A stretch of 64,000 nt of DNA from Anaerocolumna aminovalerica (GCF_900115365.1 NZ_FOWD01000003.1:124001-188000), one strand, 5' to 3'; numbered from the stretch's first letter, positions 54,366 through 63,485 are shown. Translations and numbers: made by a program. Notes: generated by a model not told the origin, from the sequence alone.

Positions 54366-55007
54366 CTATTTTGAGGTATTTCCATCCAGATATACTTCGT
54401 TTATTTCAAATTTATAATGACCAGATTCATAATTTTTCCCTTCTACCCTGTAAATTACTTTTGGATATTGAGGAAAATTTTCAATAATACTTTGGGCGAT
54501 AGCATCTAAAATAGTGGTTTCTAAAGAGGATCCCACATTTACCAACGGAGCCTGATCGGAAAGAAAACTTACAATAACCGTATCCTTTTCTATGGCAATC
54601 TCATGAATTCCTACGGTAACAGAACGATCTGCAAAGGAATCCACTACCATATCCACTACTAATTCAGGTGTTAATTCGGTTTCTTCCGGTACCAATGCAA
54701 TTGCAGGTTCAATTTCCAAGCTTATATCATTAAAAGTATAAATAGGAATTTCTTTATTGGCAACCGGTGCAACGATTTCCTTTTCCCCGAGAACTTCTGC
54801 TTTTTTGTCTTTATCAGGAACATCACTTAAAATTTTGTTTTCTGTATTGGCTGTGTCTTCACCTGTCTTTTTCTCTTCTGTTGTATCAATTTGTGTATTT
54901 GGTGTACCCTCATTAGATTTGTTTGTATTGGAAGTACAACCGGTTATAAATAACATACAAGATATAGATAAAATCATACCTACTTTCATAATTGAATTCT
55001 TTTTCAT
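54366..55007 (-). CDS. GerMN-domain lipoprotein
   Basis: 213 aa. A signal peptide with lipobox LFITGC (cysteine at residue 24) is followed by a Thr/Asp/Lys-rich linker (25-85) and a C-terminal domain (about 88-205). That domain contains LTPELVVDMVVDSF, IEKDTVIVSFLSD, and DAIAQSIIENFPQYPKVIYRVEGK, matching the GerMN fold. Members act on the outside of the membrane in sporulation or spore germination. AAGGAGC precedes the ATG; monocistronic. Confidence 0.85.
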   Translation of the reverse strand: MKKNSIMKVGMILSISCMLFITGCTSNTNKSNEGTPNTQIDTTEEKKTGEDTANTENKILSDVPDKDKKAEVLGEKEIVAPVANKEIPIYTFNDISLEIEPAIALVPEETELTPELVVDMVVDSFADRSVTVGIHEIAIEKDTVIVSFLSDQAPLVNVGSSLETTILDAIAQSIIENFPQYPKVIYRVEGKNYESGHYKFEINEVYLDGNTSK

Positions 55008-55303
55008 AAACTTCGCTCCTTACTTAAGTTCATTTAGCTTAAGAGCACTAAATATAATTCTTCTTTCAAAAAGAAGAATATATTTCAGTATCATCATTAG
55101 CATATCAATATATTGAAACATGATTATTATTAATATTTATACTTTTTAAAGGTTAAGAACAATTATTAATACAATTTATTTAACCTATACCTCTACAATA
55201 AAATATTATGCTTTAACTTTGTCATTTCTATGTTAAAACCTTGATATTTTATGGTCAAACATCATATCTTAATTATTTGATATTCTAAAAATACTTATTG
55301 AGC
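55008..55303. other. Intergenic region upstream of the GerMN gene
   Basis: AT-rich. It holds a small hairpin CTTCTTT-C-AAAAAGAAG (about 55058-55078) and presumably the promoter of the lipoprotein, but no strong consensus was found. Confidence 0.35.
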
Positions 55304-56614
55304 TTATTCGAATTCTTCAATTATGGAAGTCCTTAATAAATCCAGTCCGTTTATAACTGCATATTCTCTGACTTTTTGTCTGTTCCCTTTGAATTGATAT
55401 TTTTTCACTCTAACATGTCCATTTACCATGCAGCCAATATACACAGTTCCAACCGGTTTTTCCTCCGAGCCGCCTCCCGGTCCTGCAATACCTGTAATTG
55501 CTAACGATGTTTTTCTGCTGTGGCTATTATTAATCCCAGTATCACAAGCAACGGAGTTATCGTTAATTTTATTGTCTTCTATATTTTCACAAGCACCACG
55601 TGCCATTTCAACAGCAGTCTCTCTGCTTACTGCACCATAACTTTCTAAAGTTTTGTGACTTACATTTAGATATTTTTCTTTTGCTTCATTAGAATACGTA
55701 ATAAAACCTTCATCAAGAACTTCCGATGCACCTGGCACATTAACCAGTCTTCCGGTTAAAAGTCCCCCTGTACAGGATTCTGCTGTAGTTATGGTCAACT
55801 TATGTTTTGCCAATAAATTTACTACCACATCTTCTAAATTCTCTTCTTCCTTATTGGTGTAAATGTGTGTGGAAAAACGCTTTTCTAATTCTTCCACAAC
55901 CGGTTTTACCAACGCTTTTCCTTCTGTCATATCAGAAGCACTTGCCGTAATTCTTAAATGCACTTCTCCGGTTTTTGCATAAGGAGCAATGGTAGGATTG
56001 GTTTGATGAGTAATTAAATCCTGTATCATAGTCTCTGCTTTGCTTTCTCCGATACCACATATTTTTATCATTTCTGAATATAGAACTCCTGGTTGAAGTT
56101 TATTTAAATATGGGAATATAGCTTCCTGAAACATTGGTTCCAATTCATTAGGCGGTCCCGGTAACAGAATAATAATTTTACCATCCTCTGTCTCTACAAT
56201 AAGGCCCGGTGCTGTTCCATTGGGATTGTCTACAACAGTAGAACCCTCTATTATTAAAGCTTGCTTCCAATTGTTTTCCGTAATCTCCAGGCCTTTTTTT
56301 CTGGTAAAGTATTCTTTGATTCTATCCTTTGTATGAGAATCTTCTATTATTTTTTTGTTTAAAACTTTCGCTGTTACTTCTTTTGTTAAATCATCTTTTG
56401 TGGGCCCCAGTCCTCCTGTAAGAATCAGAAGGTCGGAACGGGTTAATGCTGCATTTATAGCAGCTGCTAATCGTTCTTCATTATCCCCGACGGATACCTG
56501 GTAATAATTTGTAATGCCTAACTCTGCACATTTTCTTGCTAAATAGTTGGCATTGGTATTAACTATATTGCCAAGTAAAATTTCGGTGCCTACACTTATT
56601 AGTTCTGCAATCAT
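55304..56614 (-). CDS. cinA: CinA-family competence/damage-inducible protein
   Basis: 436 aa; two domains. The N-terminal MoaB-like domain (1-170, VGTEILLGNIVNTNA, TGGLGPTKDDLTKE, LLPGPPNEL) is an ADP-ribose/FAD pyrophosphatase-type unit. The C-terminal PncC domain (about 255-430, TTAESCTGGLLTGRL, TGIAGPGGGSEEKPVGTV) is an NMN deamidase. It functions in pyridine nucleotide recycling. A polar insertion of about 20 residues (around KINDNSVACDTGINNSHSRK) lies just before the TGIAGPGG motif. Often upstream of recA in Clostridia; here it follows pgsA. Confidence 0.95.
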   Translation of the reverse strand: MIAELISVGTEILLGNIVNTNANYLARKCAELGITNYYQVSVGDNEERLAAAINAALTRSDLLILTGGLGPTKDDLTKEVTAKVLNKKIIEDSHTKDRIKEYFTRKKGLEITENNWKQALIIEGSTVVDNPNGTAPGLIVETEDGKIIILLPGPPNELEPMFQEAIFPYLNKLQPGVLYSEMIKICGIGESKAETMIQDLITHQTNPTIAPYAKTGEVHLRITASASDMTEGKALVKPVVEELEKRFSTHIYTNKEEENLEDVVVNLLAKHKLTITTAESCTGGLLTGRLVNVPGASEVLDEGFITYSNEAKEKYLNVSHKTLESYGAVSRETAVEMARGACENIEDNKINDNSVACDTGINNSHSRKTSLAITGIAGPGGGSEEKPVGTVYIGCMVNGHVRVKKYQFKGNRQKVREYAVINGLDLLRTSIIEEFE

Positions 56615-56638
56615 AATTAAATCACCTTCGTTTTATAT

Positions 56639-57178
56639 TTACTTATTCTCTGAAAGCACTGTCCTGTTCTTATATAAATAATCCACTAATGAAATAACTG
56701 TAAGAGCCAATGCTAAATAAGTAAATACCAGCTCTAACACATTAAAGAACGGATAATCCAGATTAATGATTAAAAGAATGCACATAATCATCTGAGAGGT
56801 TGTTTTAAATTTACCCCAATAACTTGCTGCAATAACAACGCCGTTATCGGAAGCTACCAAACGGAATCCGCTAATGATAAATTCTCTGGATATAATAACA
56901 ATAATAATCCATGCGGGTACTAATTGTAATTGTACAAAGCAAATCAAAGCTGCACTTACTAAAAGCTTATCTGCCAACGGATCTGCAAATTTACCAAAGT
57001 TAGTGACTAAATGATATTTCCTTGCAATATACCCATCAATAAAGTCGGTAAAACTAGCTGTAATAAATATAATTGCAGCGATCAGATTTCCATAAGGTAT
57101 ATTAGGTACCAGAAAAAATATTAAAAATAATGGAATCATAAAAACTCGTAATATGGTTATTTTATTTGGTAAATTCAT
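56639..57178 (-). CDS. pgsA: CDP-diacylglycerol-glycerol-3-phosphate 3-phosphatidyltransferase
   Basis: 179-aa membrane enzyme making phosphatidylglycerol phosphate. The CDP-alcohol phosphotransferase signature is intact (DGYIAR, then G, D and D in NFGKFADPLADK). Four or five membrane segments. Start 57178 follows AAGGAAGG; the frame to 57196 includes that site. It lies 24 nt before cinA and after the structured 57250-57400 region. Confidence 0.97.
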   Translation of the reverse strand: MNLPNKITILRVFMIPLFLIFFLVPNIPYGNLIAAIIFITASFTDFIDGYIARKYHLVTNFGKFADPLADKLLVSAALICFVQLQLVPAWIIIVIISREFIISGFRLVASDNGVVIAASYWGKFKTTSQMIMCILLIINLDYPFFNVLELVFTYLALALTVISLVDYLYKNRTVLSENK

Positions 57179-57249
57179 GACAAACCTTCCTTTCAAAGAT
57201 TAACTATTTTATTTTCTTTTGTGTATTCTTCATTGTCATTAATTACAGT

Positions 57250-57400
57250 TTTCCCTCACTGGTCAAAGGGGATATTCCACTTGCCAATAGGCAAGTTTAT
57301 CCGCTTACACTACCAGCTCTACCTCATTGCCACTACGTGGCATTTCGCCAGGAGCTTGAACTCCTTCTGAAACAGGCAAATCCTCACTTCCCTGATGAGG
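57250..57400 (-). ncRNA. Highly structured region between rimO and pgsA (candidate RNA or dispersed repeat)
   Basis: In about 150 bases four perfect or near-perfect hairpins follow each other: CCTCA/TGAGG (57382-57400), GGAG-TTCAAG-CTCC (57351-57364), TGCCAC-GTA-GTGGCA (57328-57342) and CTTGCC-TATT-GGCAAG (57280-57295). CCTCAT at the 5' end can also pair with ATGAGG at 57323-57328, closing a larger fold. Base composition is more G+C-rich than the flanks. No known riboswitch or housekeeping RNA consensus was recognised. Confidence 0.5.
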
Positions 57401-58774
57401 TTAAATTAGTTCTCCTATTAAATCATAACCATTTGCATCGGTAACCAGAACTTCAACAAATTCTCCTGACATTAATTCCGCACGAGTTGGTACAAAAATA
57501 TAACCGTCCACATTTGGTGCGTCTTTATACGTTCTTCCAATATAAACATTACCCATGGACATTACTTCTTCTTCGGACAGTTGTGTCTTGTCTGCGTATT
57601 CTTCAGCAGGTAATTTACCTTCAATCATAACCTTTAGTTTTTGACTTATCATATCTTTTGCTTTTGCAAAGGCGATTCCTTGTTGTAATTCCATAATTTC
57701 AGCCTGACGGCGTTTTTTAATATGTCTTCGAATCTGGTGTTTCATTTTAGCTGCCGGTGTTTCTTCTTCTTTGGAATAAGTAAATACACCTAAACGTTCA
57801 AACTTCATATCATTTACAAAGTCCATTAATTCATTATGTTCTTCATCTGTTTCTCCCGGGAAACCTGTAATCAACGTAGTTCTAAGTGCAATATCCGGTA
57901 TTTCTTTTCTTAACTTACCAATAATATTAACCAGTTCTTCTTTGTTTGTTCTTCTTCCCATTCTTTTTAAGATATTATCTGAAGCATGCTGTATTGGCAT
58001 ATCTAAATAACTACAGACTTTGTCTTCTTCCTTTATTACCTGAATCAAATCATCAGTAATTTCTTCCGGATAGCAATACAGAATTCGAATCCACTCAATT
58101 CCTTCAATCTTACATAATTCTCTTAAAAGCTTTGGAAGTGATTTTTCTCCATACAGATCTTTGCCATATAGAGTGGTTTCTTGTGCTACCAGTATCAGTT
58201 CCTTTACTCCATTTTCAGCAAGGGTTGCAGCCTCTTCTAACAGGATTTCCATAGGTACACTTCTATAGTTTCCACGAATCTTAGGAATAATACAGTAAGT
58301 ACAGTGTTTATCACAACCTTCTGCAATCTTTAGGTAGGAAAAATAGCCTCCGGTGGTATTCACTCTGTTGGTCTTTACCTGTAAAGAACTGTTGTTGTCT
58401 TTGACAGCTACGGTTTTCTTACCTTCTAACACAGAGTCAATAATAGCTCCGATTTCATCATAACTGGTAGTACCAACAATAGCATCTACTTCCGGTATTT
58501 CATTTTGTATATCTTCTTTGTATCTTTGTGCCATACATCCGGTAACAATAAGGCCTTTTAATCTTCCGGTTTTCTTATATTCTGCCATTTCAAGTATGGT
58601 ATTGATACTCTCTTCCTTTGCATCATTTATAAAACAACAGGTATTAACTATAATTATATCTGCCTGATTCTCGTCATTAGTTATTGTAATGCCTTTATCA
58701 CGAATAATCCCAAGCATTACTTCACTATCAACTAAATTTTTATCACAACCCAGTGATATAAATAATATATTCAT
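57401..58774 (-). CDS. rimO: Ribosomal protein S12 methylthiotransferase
   Basis: 457-aa radical-SAM enzyme with two Fe-S clusters. The N-terminal UPF0004 domain has cysteines in SLGCDKNLVDSE, NTCCFINDA and VTGCMAQRY. The radical-SAM motif is CDKHCTYC near 150 and the C-terminal TRAM domain (about 390-457) binds the target. It adds methylthio to Asp of S12. Start 58774 follows GGAGGATTAT. Confidence 0.97.
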   Translation of the reverse strand: MNILFISLGCDKNLVDSEVMLGIIRDKGITITNDENQADIIIVNTCCFINDAKEESINTILEMAEYKKTGRLKGLIVTGCMAQRYKEDIQNEIPEVDAIVGTTSYDEIGAIIDSVLEGKKTVAVKDNNSSLQVKTNRVNTTGGYFSYLKIAEGCDKHCTYCIIPKIRGNYRSVPMEILLEEAATLAENGVKELILVAQETTLYGKDLYGEKSLPKLLRELCKIEGIEWIRILYCYPEEITDDLIQVIKEEDKVCSYLDMPIQHASDNILKRMGRRTNKEELVNIIGKLRKEIPDIALRTTLITGFPGETDEEHNELMDFVNDMKFERLGVFTYSKEEETPAAKMKHQIRRHIKKRRQAEIMELQQGIAFAKAKDMISQKLKVMIEGKLPAEEYADKTQLSEEEVMSMGNVYIGRTYKDAPNVDGYIFVPTRAELMSGEFVEVLVTDANGYDLIGELI

Positions 58775-58921
58775 ATAATCCTCCAAAAATAAATAACTTA
58801 ACAATTTATCAAAAATTAACATGCTTCCTCATGTCCAAAGACATTTTAACAGTTTTCTTTTTAAAATGGAACCTTAATTTCATTCTTTTATAAAATTTAA
58901 ATAATTCTAATCGGTTTCTAA
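58775..58921. other. Divergent intergenic region, rimO side
   Basis: About 150 bases of AT-rich sequence between rimO and the promoter of the divergent gene at 59118. No clear rimO promoter or hairpin was recognised. Confidence 0.35.
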
Positions 58922-58949
58922 TTGACTTTACCACTTATTTTGTTATGAT
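58922..58949 (+). promoter_or_regulatory. sigma-A promoter of the 59118 gene
   Basis: -35 TTGACT (58922-58927), 16-bp spacer, -10 TATGAT (58944-58949). The predicted leader is about 160 nt and contains the hairpins TACCAAA/TTTGGTA and CCGG-TAATTG-CCGG, then the GGYG module. Confidence 0.7.
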
Positions 58950-59088
58950 ATATTTTATAAACATGTAAAAATGGACATTTATACCAAATTCCATCCTTTG
59001 GTAAATAAGGCTGTCCCTTCATTACTTAATCAATAGGAGGTTACGTTTTTCTACCGGTAATTGCCGGAGAACAAAATTGCTATTAAAT

Positions 59089-59112
59089 GGCGTTAATGCG
59101 CCGGAATCGAGG
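59089..59112 (+). promoter_or_regulatory. GGYG hairpin / GGAATYGAGG ribosome-binding module, copy 3
   Basis: GGCG-TTAATG-CGCC, GGAATCGAGG, then 5 nt to ATG. The best formed copy. An isolated AGGAGG (59036-59041) lies 75 nt further upstream with no start codon at usable distance. Confidence 0.65.
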
Positions 59113-59117
59113 TTTCT

Positions 59118-60731
59118 ATGAAAAAATTTATACAAAGACTTATTACAGTTTTAGTTTTATTATTTATAGCATTTATTTATTACTATATTGCACTGCCGCC
59201 AATTAACATCCACTCACCGGGCTTTTGGTTCTTTATTATCGGAGGACTGCTGATAATTTCCATTGTTATCGGCCTTGCCACTGCCAACATTGATAAAAAT
59301 GGCCATCGAATTCCCGGTCCTGTTTTTAAGAATAAATTCTTTAAAATATCTTTGAGTATAACCGGTGTTATTATTGCTTTATTTGTTATTGGAAGTCTTT
59401 TATCTTCTACTATTATAAATGCAAATAAATATCAAAGTTTACTTACCATTACGGAAAGAGACTTTAATGAAGATATTAAAGAAATCTCTTATGATGAAAT
59501 TCCTATTCTTGATAAAGATTCTGCTTCCTTGCTTGGTTCCAGAAAAATGGGAAGTATGGTGGAATATGTATCTCAGTTTGAAGTTGCCAGCAACTATACC
59601 CAGATTAATTATCAGGGTAAACCAGTTCGTGTAACTCCGTTAAAATACGGAGGCGCAATAAAATGGTTGACTAATCGTAATAAGGGTATTCCGGCTTATT
59701 TGAGAATAGATATGACAACCCAAGAAGTTGAACCGGTTAAATTACAGAAAGGTATCAAATATTCAGAATCCGAACATTTTGGAAGAAATATATACCGACA
59801 CTTAAGATTTAATTATCCTACTTATATCTTTGATACCATTAATTTTGAAATTGATGATGAAGGAACTCCTTATTGGATTTGCCCTACAAAAGATTACACT
59901 ATCGGTTTATTTGGGGGCCAAATGGTTGGCCATGTTGTAGTTGTTAATGCAATAACCGGGGAACATGTTTCTTATAGAGTTGAAGATACACCAAAATGGA
60001 TTGACCGCGTGTACTCAGCAGAACTTTTAATCCAGTTATATGATTATTACGGTACATTAAGACATGGTTTCTTTAATTCGGTGTTTGGTCAAAAGGACGC
60101 ATTACAGACTACCGACGGCTATAATTATCTTGCCCTTGAAGACGATGTATGGGTATATACCGGTGTAACCTCTGTTGGACGGGACGAATCCAATGTAGGT
60201 TTTGTATTAATGAACCAAAGAACAGCAGAAACCCGCTATTATTCCATAGCTGGTGCGGAAGAATATTCTGCAATGGCTTCTGCAGAAGGTCAAGTACAAC
60301 ATTTGGGATATAGGGCAACTTTTCCTCTGCTTCTTAATATCAGCGGAGAACCCACCTATTTTATCGCTTTAAAGGATGCAGCCGGTTTAGTTAAGAAATA
60401 TGCTATGGTAAATATTGAGCAGTATAATATCGTTGCTATTGGTGATTCTGTAAGCCAGTGTGAAAAGATATATACAGAACTGCTGCAAACCAACGGGTTC
60501 ACTGTAAGGGATGTGTCAAATTTACCTAAAGTTACCGGTCACATTGCCAAAATAGCCGAAGGGGTTATTGACGGAAATTCTCATTACTTTATTTTGTTGG
60601 ATTCCAGCAATGAAATATTCGACGTTGAAGTAGTTGACCATATAGATATTATTAAATATAATGTAGGCGATCTTATAACTTTTACCTATTCAAAAGGCAC
60701 TAAAGCAAATACTGTATTAGGAATTGAATAA
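59118..60731 (+). CDS. Membrane protein of unknown function, 537 aa
   Basis: I do not recognise a named family. Three N-terminal membrane segments (about 5-25, 35-55, 73-97) anchor a large C-terminal portion (about 100-537) that has repeated beta-rich segments, many aromatic residues and paired motifs such as YGGAIKWLTNRN, YPTYIFDTINFEI and TPYWICPTKDYTIGLFGG. It has no obvious enzymatic triad or nucleotide site. The topology suggests an extracytoplasmic domain after the third segment. Expressed alone from its own promoter with a structured leader, and terminated at 60805-60852. Confidence 0.75.
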   Translation: MKKFIQRLITVLVLLFIAFIYYYIALPPINIHSPGFWFFIIGGLLIISIVIGLATANIDKNGHRIPGPVFKNKFFKISLSITGVIIALFVIGSLLSSTIINANKYQSLLTITERDFNEDIKEISYDEIPILDKDSASLLGSRKMGSMVEYVSQFEVASNYTQINYQGKPVRVTPLKYGGAIKWLTNRNKGIPAYLRIDMTTQEVEPVKLQKGIKYSESEHFGRNIYRHLRFNYPTYIFDTINFEIDDEGTPYWICPTKDYTIGLFGGQMVGHVVVVNAITGEHVSYRVEDTPKWIDRVYSAELLIQLYDYYGTLRHGFFNSVFGQKDALQTTDGYNYLALEDDVWVYTGVTSVGRDESNVGFVLMNQRTAETRYYSIAGAEEYSAMASAEGQVQHLGYRATFPLLLNISGEPTYFIALKDAAGLVKKYAMVNIEQYNIVAIGDSVSQCEKIYTELLQTNGFTVRDVSNLPKVTGHIAKIAEGVIDGNSHYFILLDSSNEIFDVEVVDHIDIIKYNVGDLITFTYSKGTKANTVLGIE

Positions 60732-60804
60732 TACTAATCACTGTTTAAAACCTTTCCAGAAATTTGGGACGTATAAGGTATAATTTTATAAATAAGTAAA
60801 TATC

Positions 60805-60852
60805 AAAGGAGCGAATAATCTGCAAACCGCAAGTTATTCACTCCTTTTTTTT
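60805..60852 (+). terminator. Intrinsic terminator after the 59118 gene
   Basis: A 14-bp stem (AAAGGAGCGAATAA / TTATTCACTCCTTT, one A-C pair that is a G.T pair on the other strand) ending in eight T's. It also overlaps the stop codon of the convergent minus-strand gene and probably serves both. Confidence 0.9.
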
Positions 60853-62218
60853 ACTTGGAACCAAATATTCTTATATGTTTTTTTATTCTGCCCAGATACC
60901 TTTTTTTACCGGACTCCATAATATGCACTTCTTTATTTTTTCCATTTCTACTCTTAGTAGTATCTTTCCAAATCCTCTTTTGCTTTTTCTCCTGATATTG
61001 ATAATCACCGATAAAAGAAACTTTTATGAATTTTTTAATACACTTTATATCCTGTTTCTTATCAAGGGAGCGCAGACCTAAATCAATATTTTTTCTGATA
61101 CGCCGCATTGCCTTATTGTGGTTCACTGAAGTAATAAGTTTGCCTTCCTCAAAAATCAATTCACCTACGAACTTAAAACTAAAACATAGTGGGTTGTTTA
61201 AATCCTTATGATAGGGTGACCTATAATCTTTAACTAAAGAATTGGCAAACATAATTGCCCCGGAATATTTCAATGGTTCATTCACATTTACATATTGAAC
61301 CGTTTCTAAACCTTGCTCTAAATTACAAACCTCTGGTTTTACATTATTAATAATAGGATATCCTCTGTCAGAGGTTACCTGAAAACTTTTTAAATAAAGC
61401 TGATGATCCTTTAATTCAAATAGGCATTTATATTGGAAATTTAAATCGTTAGTCCAAGTAGGTGATATACCAAAATATTCAGGATGAAACACAAAGGATT
61501 GTTCGCTGGCCAGAATTTCATATCTTTCTTTGTCAATTATAATAATATCCCTGTCACAATCAGTTAAACATTCTTCTTGACCCCGAATTTCTAAGGAATC
61601 TTCCTTTTGTTCATTTATTTCTTTCATGGTTAACTCCAAATCTTCTTCAACTATTGTATCTCTTATTGTCTCAGTTATTGTTTCTGCTGTTGTATCTGGC
61701 ATTATCTCTGCCATTGCTCCTGCTGTTGTATCTGGCATTATATCTGACATTGCTCCTGCCGTTGTATCTGGCATTATCTCTGTCATTGCTCCTGCTGTTG
61801 TATCAGACATTGTATTTGCTGTTATTTCGGGTATTGTCTCTAATGTTGTTTCTGACGTTGTCTCTGCTATTTTCTCTGATATTGTTTCTGGTATTATTTC
61901 TGATTTTGTTTTTATTATTGTTTCTGGTACCGTTGATATTGTCTCTGACATTGTCTCTGGTGTAATTTCTGATACATCCATATTTGTAATATCCGGAACA
62001 GAATTATTTTCTTTATTGTTCATTGTAATAGTCACTGAATCATCCAAATCAACTTCTGCTGTATTTAATGTATTCTCTTTATCTTGCTCAGCACTTGGTT
62101 TATCTTCTATATTAGAAGGAATATTTATATCGGAATTCGTAACATTTTCCATATTTTCAACAGTCCCGTTATCCTGTCTAGGATACGAACGATTATTTTG
62201 CCTATAATTTCTTCTCAT
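60851..62218 (-). CDS. Protein with Thr/Glu-rich repeat region and a conserved C-terminal domain, function unknown
   Basis: 455 aa. N-terminal polar region (1-75), then a low-complexity ET/SE-rich repeat region (about 75-200) with three near-identical 12-residue units DTTAGAM(T/S/A)(E/D)IMP and a degenerate fourth. A compact globular domain follows (about 225-400), containing YEILASEQSFVFHPEYFG, LYLKSFQVTSDRGYPI and AIMFANSLVKDYRSPYH. The C-terminus is strongly basic. It has no signal peptide or membrane segment. Not recognised. The start lies 13 nt after a GAGGGG site, a long spacing. Confidence 0.7.
   Translation of the reverse strand: MRRNYRQNNRSYPRQDNGTVENMENVTNSDINIPSNIEDKPSAEQDKENTLNTAEVDLDDSVTITMNNKENNSVPDITNMDVSEITPETMSETISTVPETIIKTKSEIIPETISEKIAETTSETTLETIPEITANTMSDTTAGAMTEIMPDTTAGAMSDIMPDTTAGAMAEIMPDTTAETITETIRDTIVEEDLELTMKEINEQKEDSLEIRGQEECLTDCDRDIIIIDKERYEILASEQSFVFHPEYFGISPTWTNDLNFQYKCLFELKDHQLYLKSFQVTSDRGYPIINNVKPEVCNLEQGLETVQYVNVNEPLKYSGAIMFANSLVKDYRSPYHKDLNNPLCFSFKFVGELIFEEGKLITSVNHNKAMRRIRKNIDLGLRSLDKKQDIKCIKKFIKVSFIGDYQYQEKKQKRIWKDTTKSRNGKNKEVHIMESGKKRYLGRIKKHIRIFGSK
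61660..61815 (-). repeat. 36-bp in-frame coding minisatellite
   Basis: Three consecutive copies of a 36-bp unit plus a diverged fourth encode the 12-residue DTTAGAM-type repeats of the 455-aa protein. Copies differ by only a few bases, so the number of units may vary among strains. Confidence 0.8.
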
Positions 62219-62272
62219 AATAATTTAAAAACCCCTCAATTCATATAATGAAATGTTGTAAAAATTAATGGT

Positions 62273-63115
62273 TTACAAAAGTTCTATGCTGTCTACACAG
62301 TTATGCATCAGCATTGCAATAGTCATAGGGCCAACTCCGCCCGGAACCGGTGTTATTGCACTAACATGGTCTACTACGTCATCAAAGTCTACATCACCAC
62401 ATAATTTATTGTTTTCATCACGGTGAATTCCAACGTCAATTACCACAGCACCTTCTTTTATATATTCTTTATTAATAAACTTTGGTTTTCCAATTGCAGC
62501 AATTAGAATATCACCACGTTTTGCAACTTCTTTCAAATTTTTAGTTTTTGAATGACAGACAGTAACTGTACCATTCTCTTTTAACAGCAACATAGACATT
62601 GGTTTTCCTACGATGTTACTTCTTCCAATAACAACACATTCTTTTCCTTCAATGGATATTCCTGAACGCTTTAATAATTGAATAATACCGGCAGGTGTAC
62701 AGGAGACAAAACCTTTTTGTCCAATACTAAGGCGCCCTACACTTTGAGGATGAAAACCGTCAACATCCTTTAACGGTGAAATAGTCTCTATTATTTTATC
62801 TTCATGAATATGTTTTGGTAATGGTAACTGTACTAAGATTCCATTTACTTTCTTATCCTTGTTTAACTCTTCTACTAATTTTAATAATTCTTCCTCTTTA
62901 GTTTCTTCCGGCAATTCATAAGACAATGATTTAATCCCGATATATTCACAAGCTTTCTTTTTATTACCTACATAAACGCTGGAAGCAGGATCATTACCCA
63001 CTTGAATTACAGCAAGTGTAATTTCAACACCATCTTTTTTAAGAGATAAAACCTTATCTTTTAGTTCTTCTTTAATTTCATTTGATATTTTTTTACCATC
63101 AATAATTTGTGCCAT
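62273..63115 (-). CDS. folD: Methylenetetrahydrofolate dehydrogenase/cyclohydrolase
   Basis: 280 aa; bifunctional C1-folate enzyme. The N-terminal substrate region has [17 protein letters not shown] with the catalytic lysine; [12 protein letters not shown] and VDGFHP follow. The NADP-binding part has [14 protein letters not shown] and CHSKTKN, ending [22 protein letters not shown] precedes ATG. No riboswitch was recognised in its leader. Confidence 0.98.
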   Translation of the reverse strand: MAQIIDGKKISNEIKEELKDKVLSLKKDGVEITLAVIQVGNDPASSVYVGNKKKACEYIGIKSLSYELPEETKEEELLKLVEELNKDKKVNGILVQLPLPKHIHEDKIIETISPLKDVDGFHPQSVGRLSIGQKGFVSCTPAGIIQLLKRSGISIEGKECVVIGRSNIVGKPMSMLLLKENGTVTVCHSKTKNLKEVAKRGDILIAAIGKPKFINKEYIKEGAVVIDVGIHRDENNKLCGDVDFDDVVDHVSAITPVPGGVGPMTIAMLMHNCVDSIELL

Positions 63116-63485
63116 ATTACCACCCTCCTATATAATTTACATAATATATATATGTTATCTGTTTTATCTGCTAATGTAAGAATTTTCTGTTTTATACATA
63201 TGTATTTTTACTATGTTTATTGTAATACATTTCAAAACATATCACAAGTATATTAATTCTTAATATTTCTTGACTGGTACATAACCTTGTAATGTTGGCT
63301 TTTTCTATACTATGCTAACATAATTTAAAACTGTCAACAAAAGGGTTCTGATTTAGAATACTGGAAAAATCAGTAGAAAATTAGCCATTCTGAGAGTAAA
63401 CTAAATATCTTAGTATTCACTCTTAGAATGACTATATTTTAATATCTATTCAATTAAATTCTAATAATTAAAAACTTTGTATTCC
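63116..63485. other. Intergenic region between partial aconitase and folD
   Basis: AT-rich. It holds a cruciform-like terminator at about 63392-63437 (CATTCT(A/G)AGAGT...ACTC arms with an inner ACTAA-GATAT-TTAGT hairpin), likely ending the aconitase transcript, and AT-rich DNA where the folD promoter must lie. Confidence 0.5.

Noticed and set aside
61660-61815. CRISPR array
   Set aside because: The 36-bp units are contiguous, in frame and translated; there are no spacers.
61654-61965. Leucine-rich plus-strand frame that looks like membrane segments
   Set aside because: Another antisense reading of the same repeat; leucines come from repeated Glu/Thr/Met codons read in a different frame.
61626-62207. 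Plus-strand frame of 193 codons rich in Val/Ile/Ser
   Set aside because: It is the antisense of the Thr/Glu-rich repeat region of the 455-aa protein; the repeats keep several frames open. No ribosome binding site or family match.
63116-63480. Tetrahydrofolate riboswitch before folD
   Set aside because: The region is AT-rich with only a terminator-like cruciform for the preceding gene; none of the folate-riboswitch consensus parts appear.
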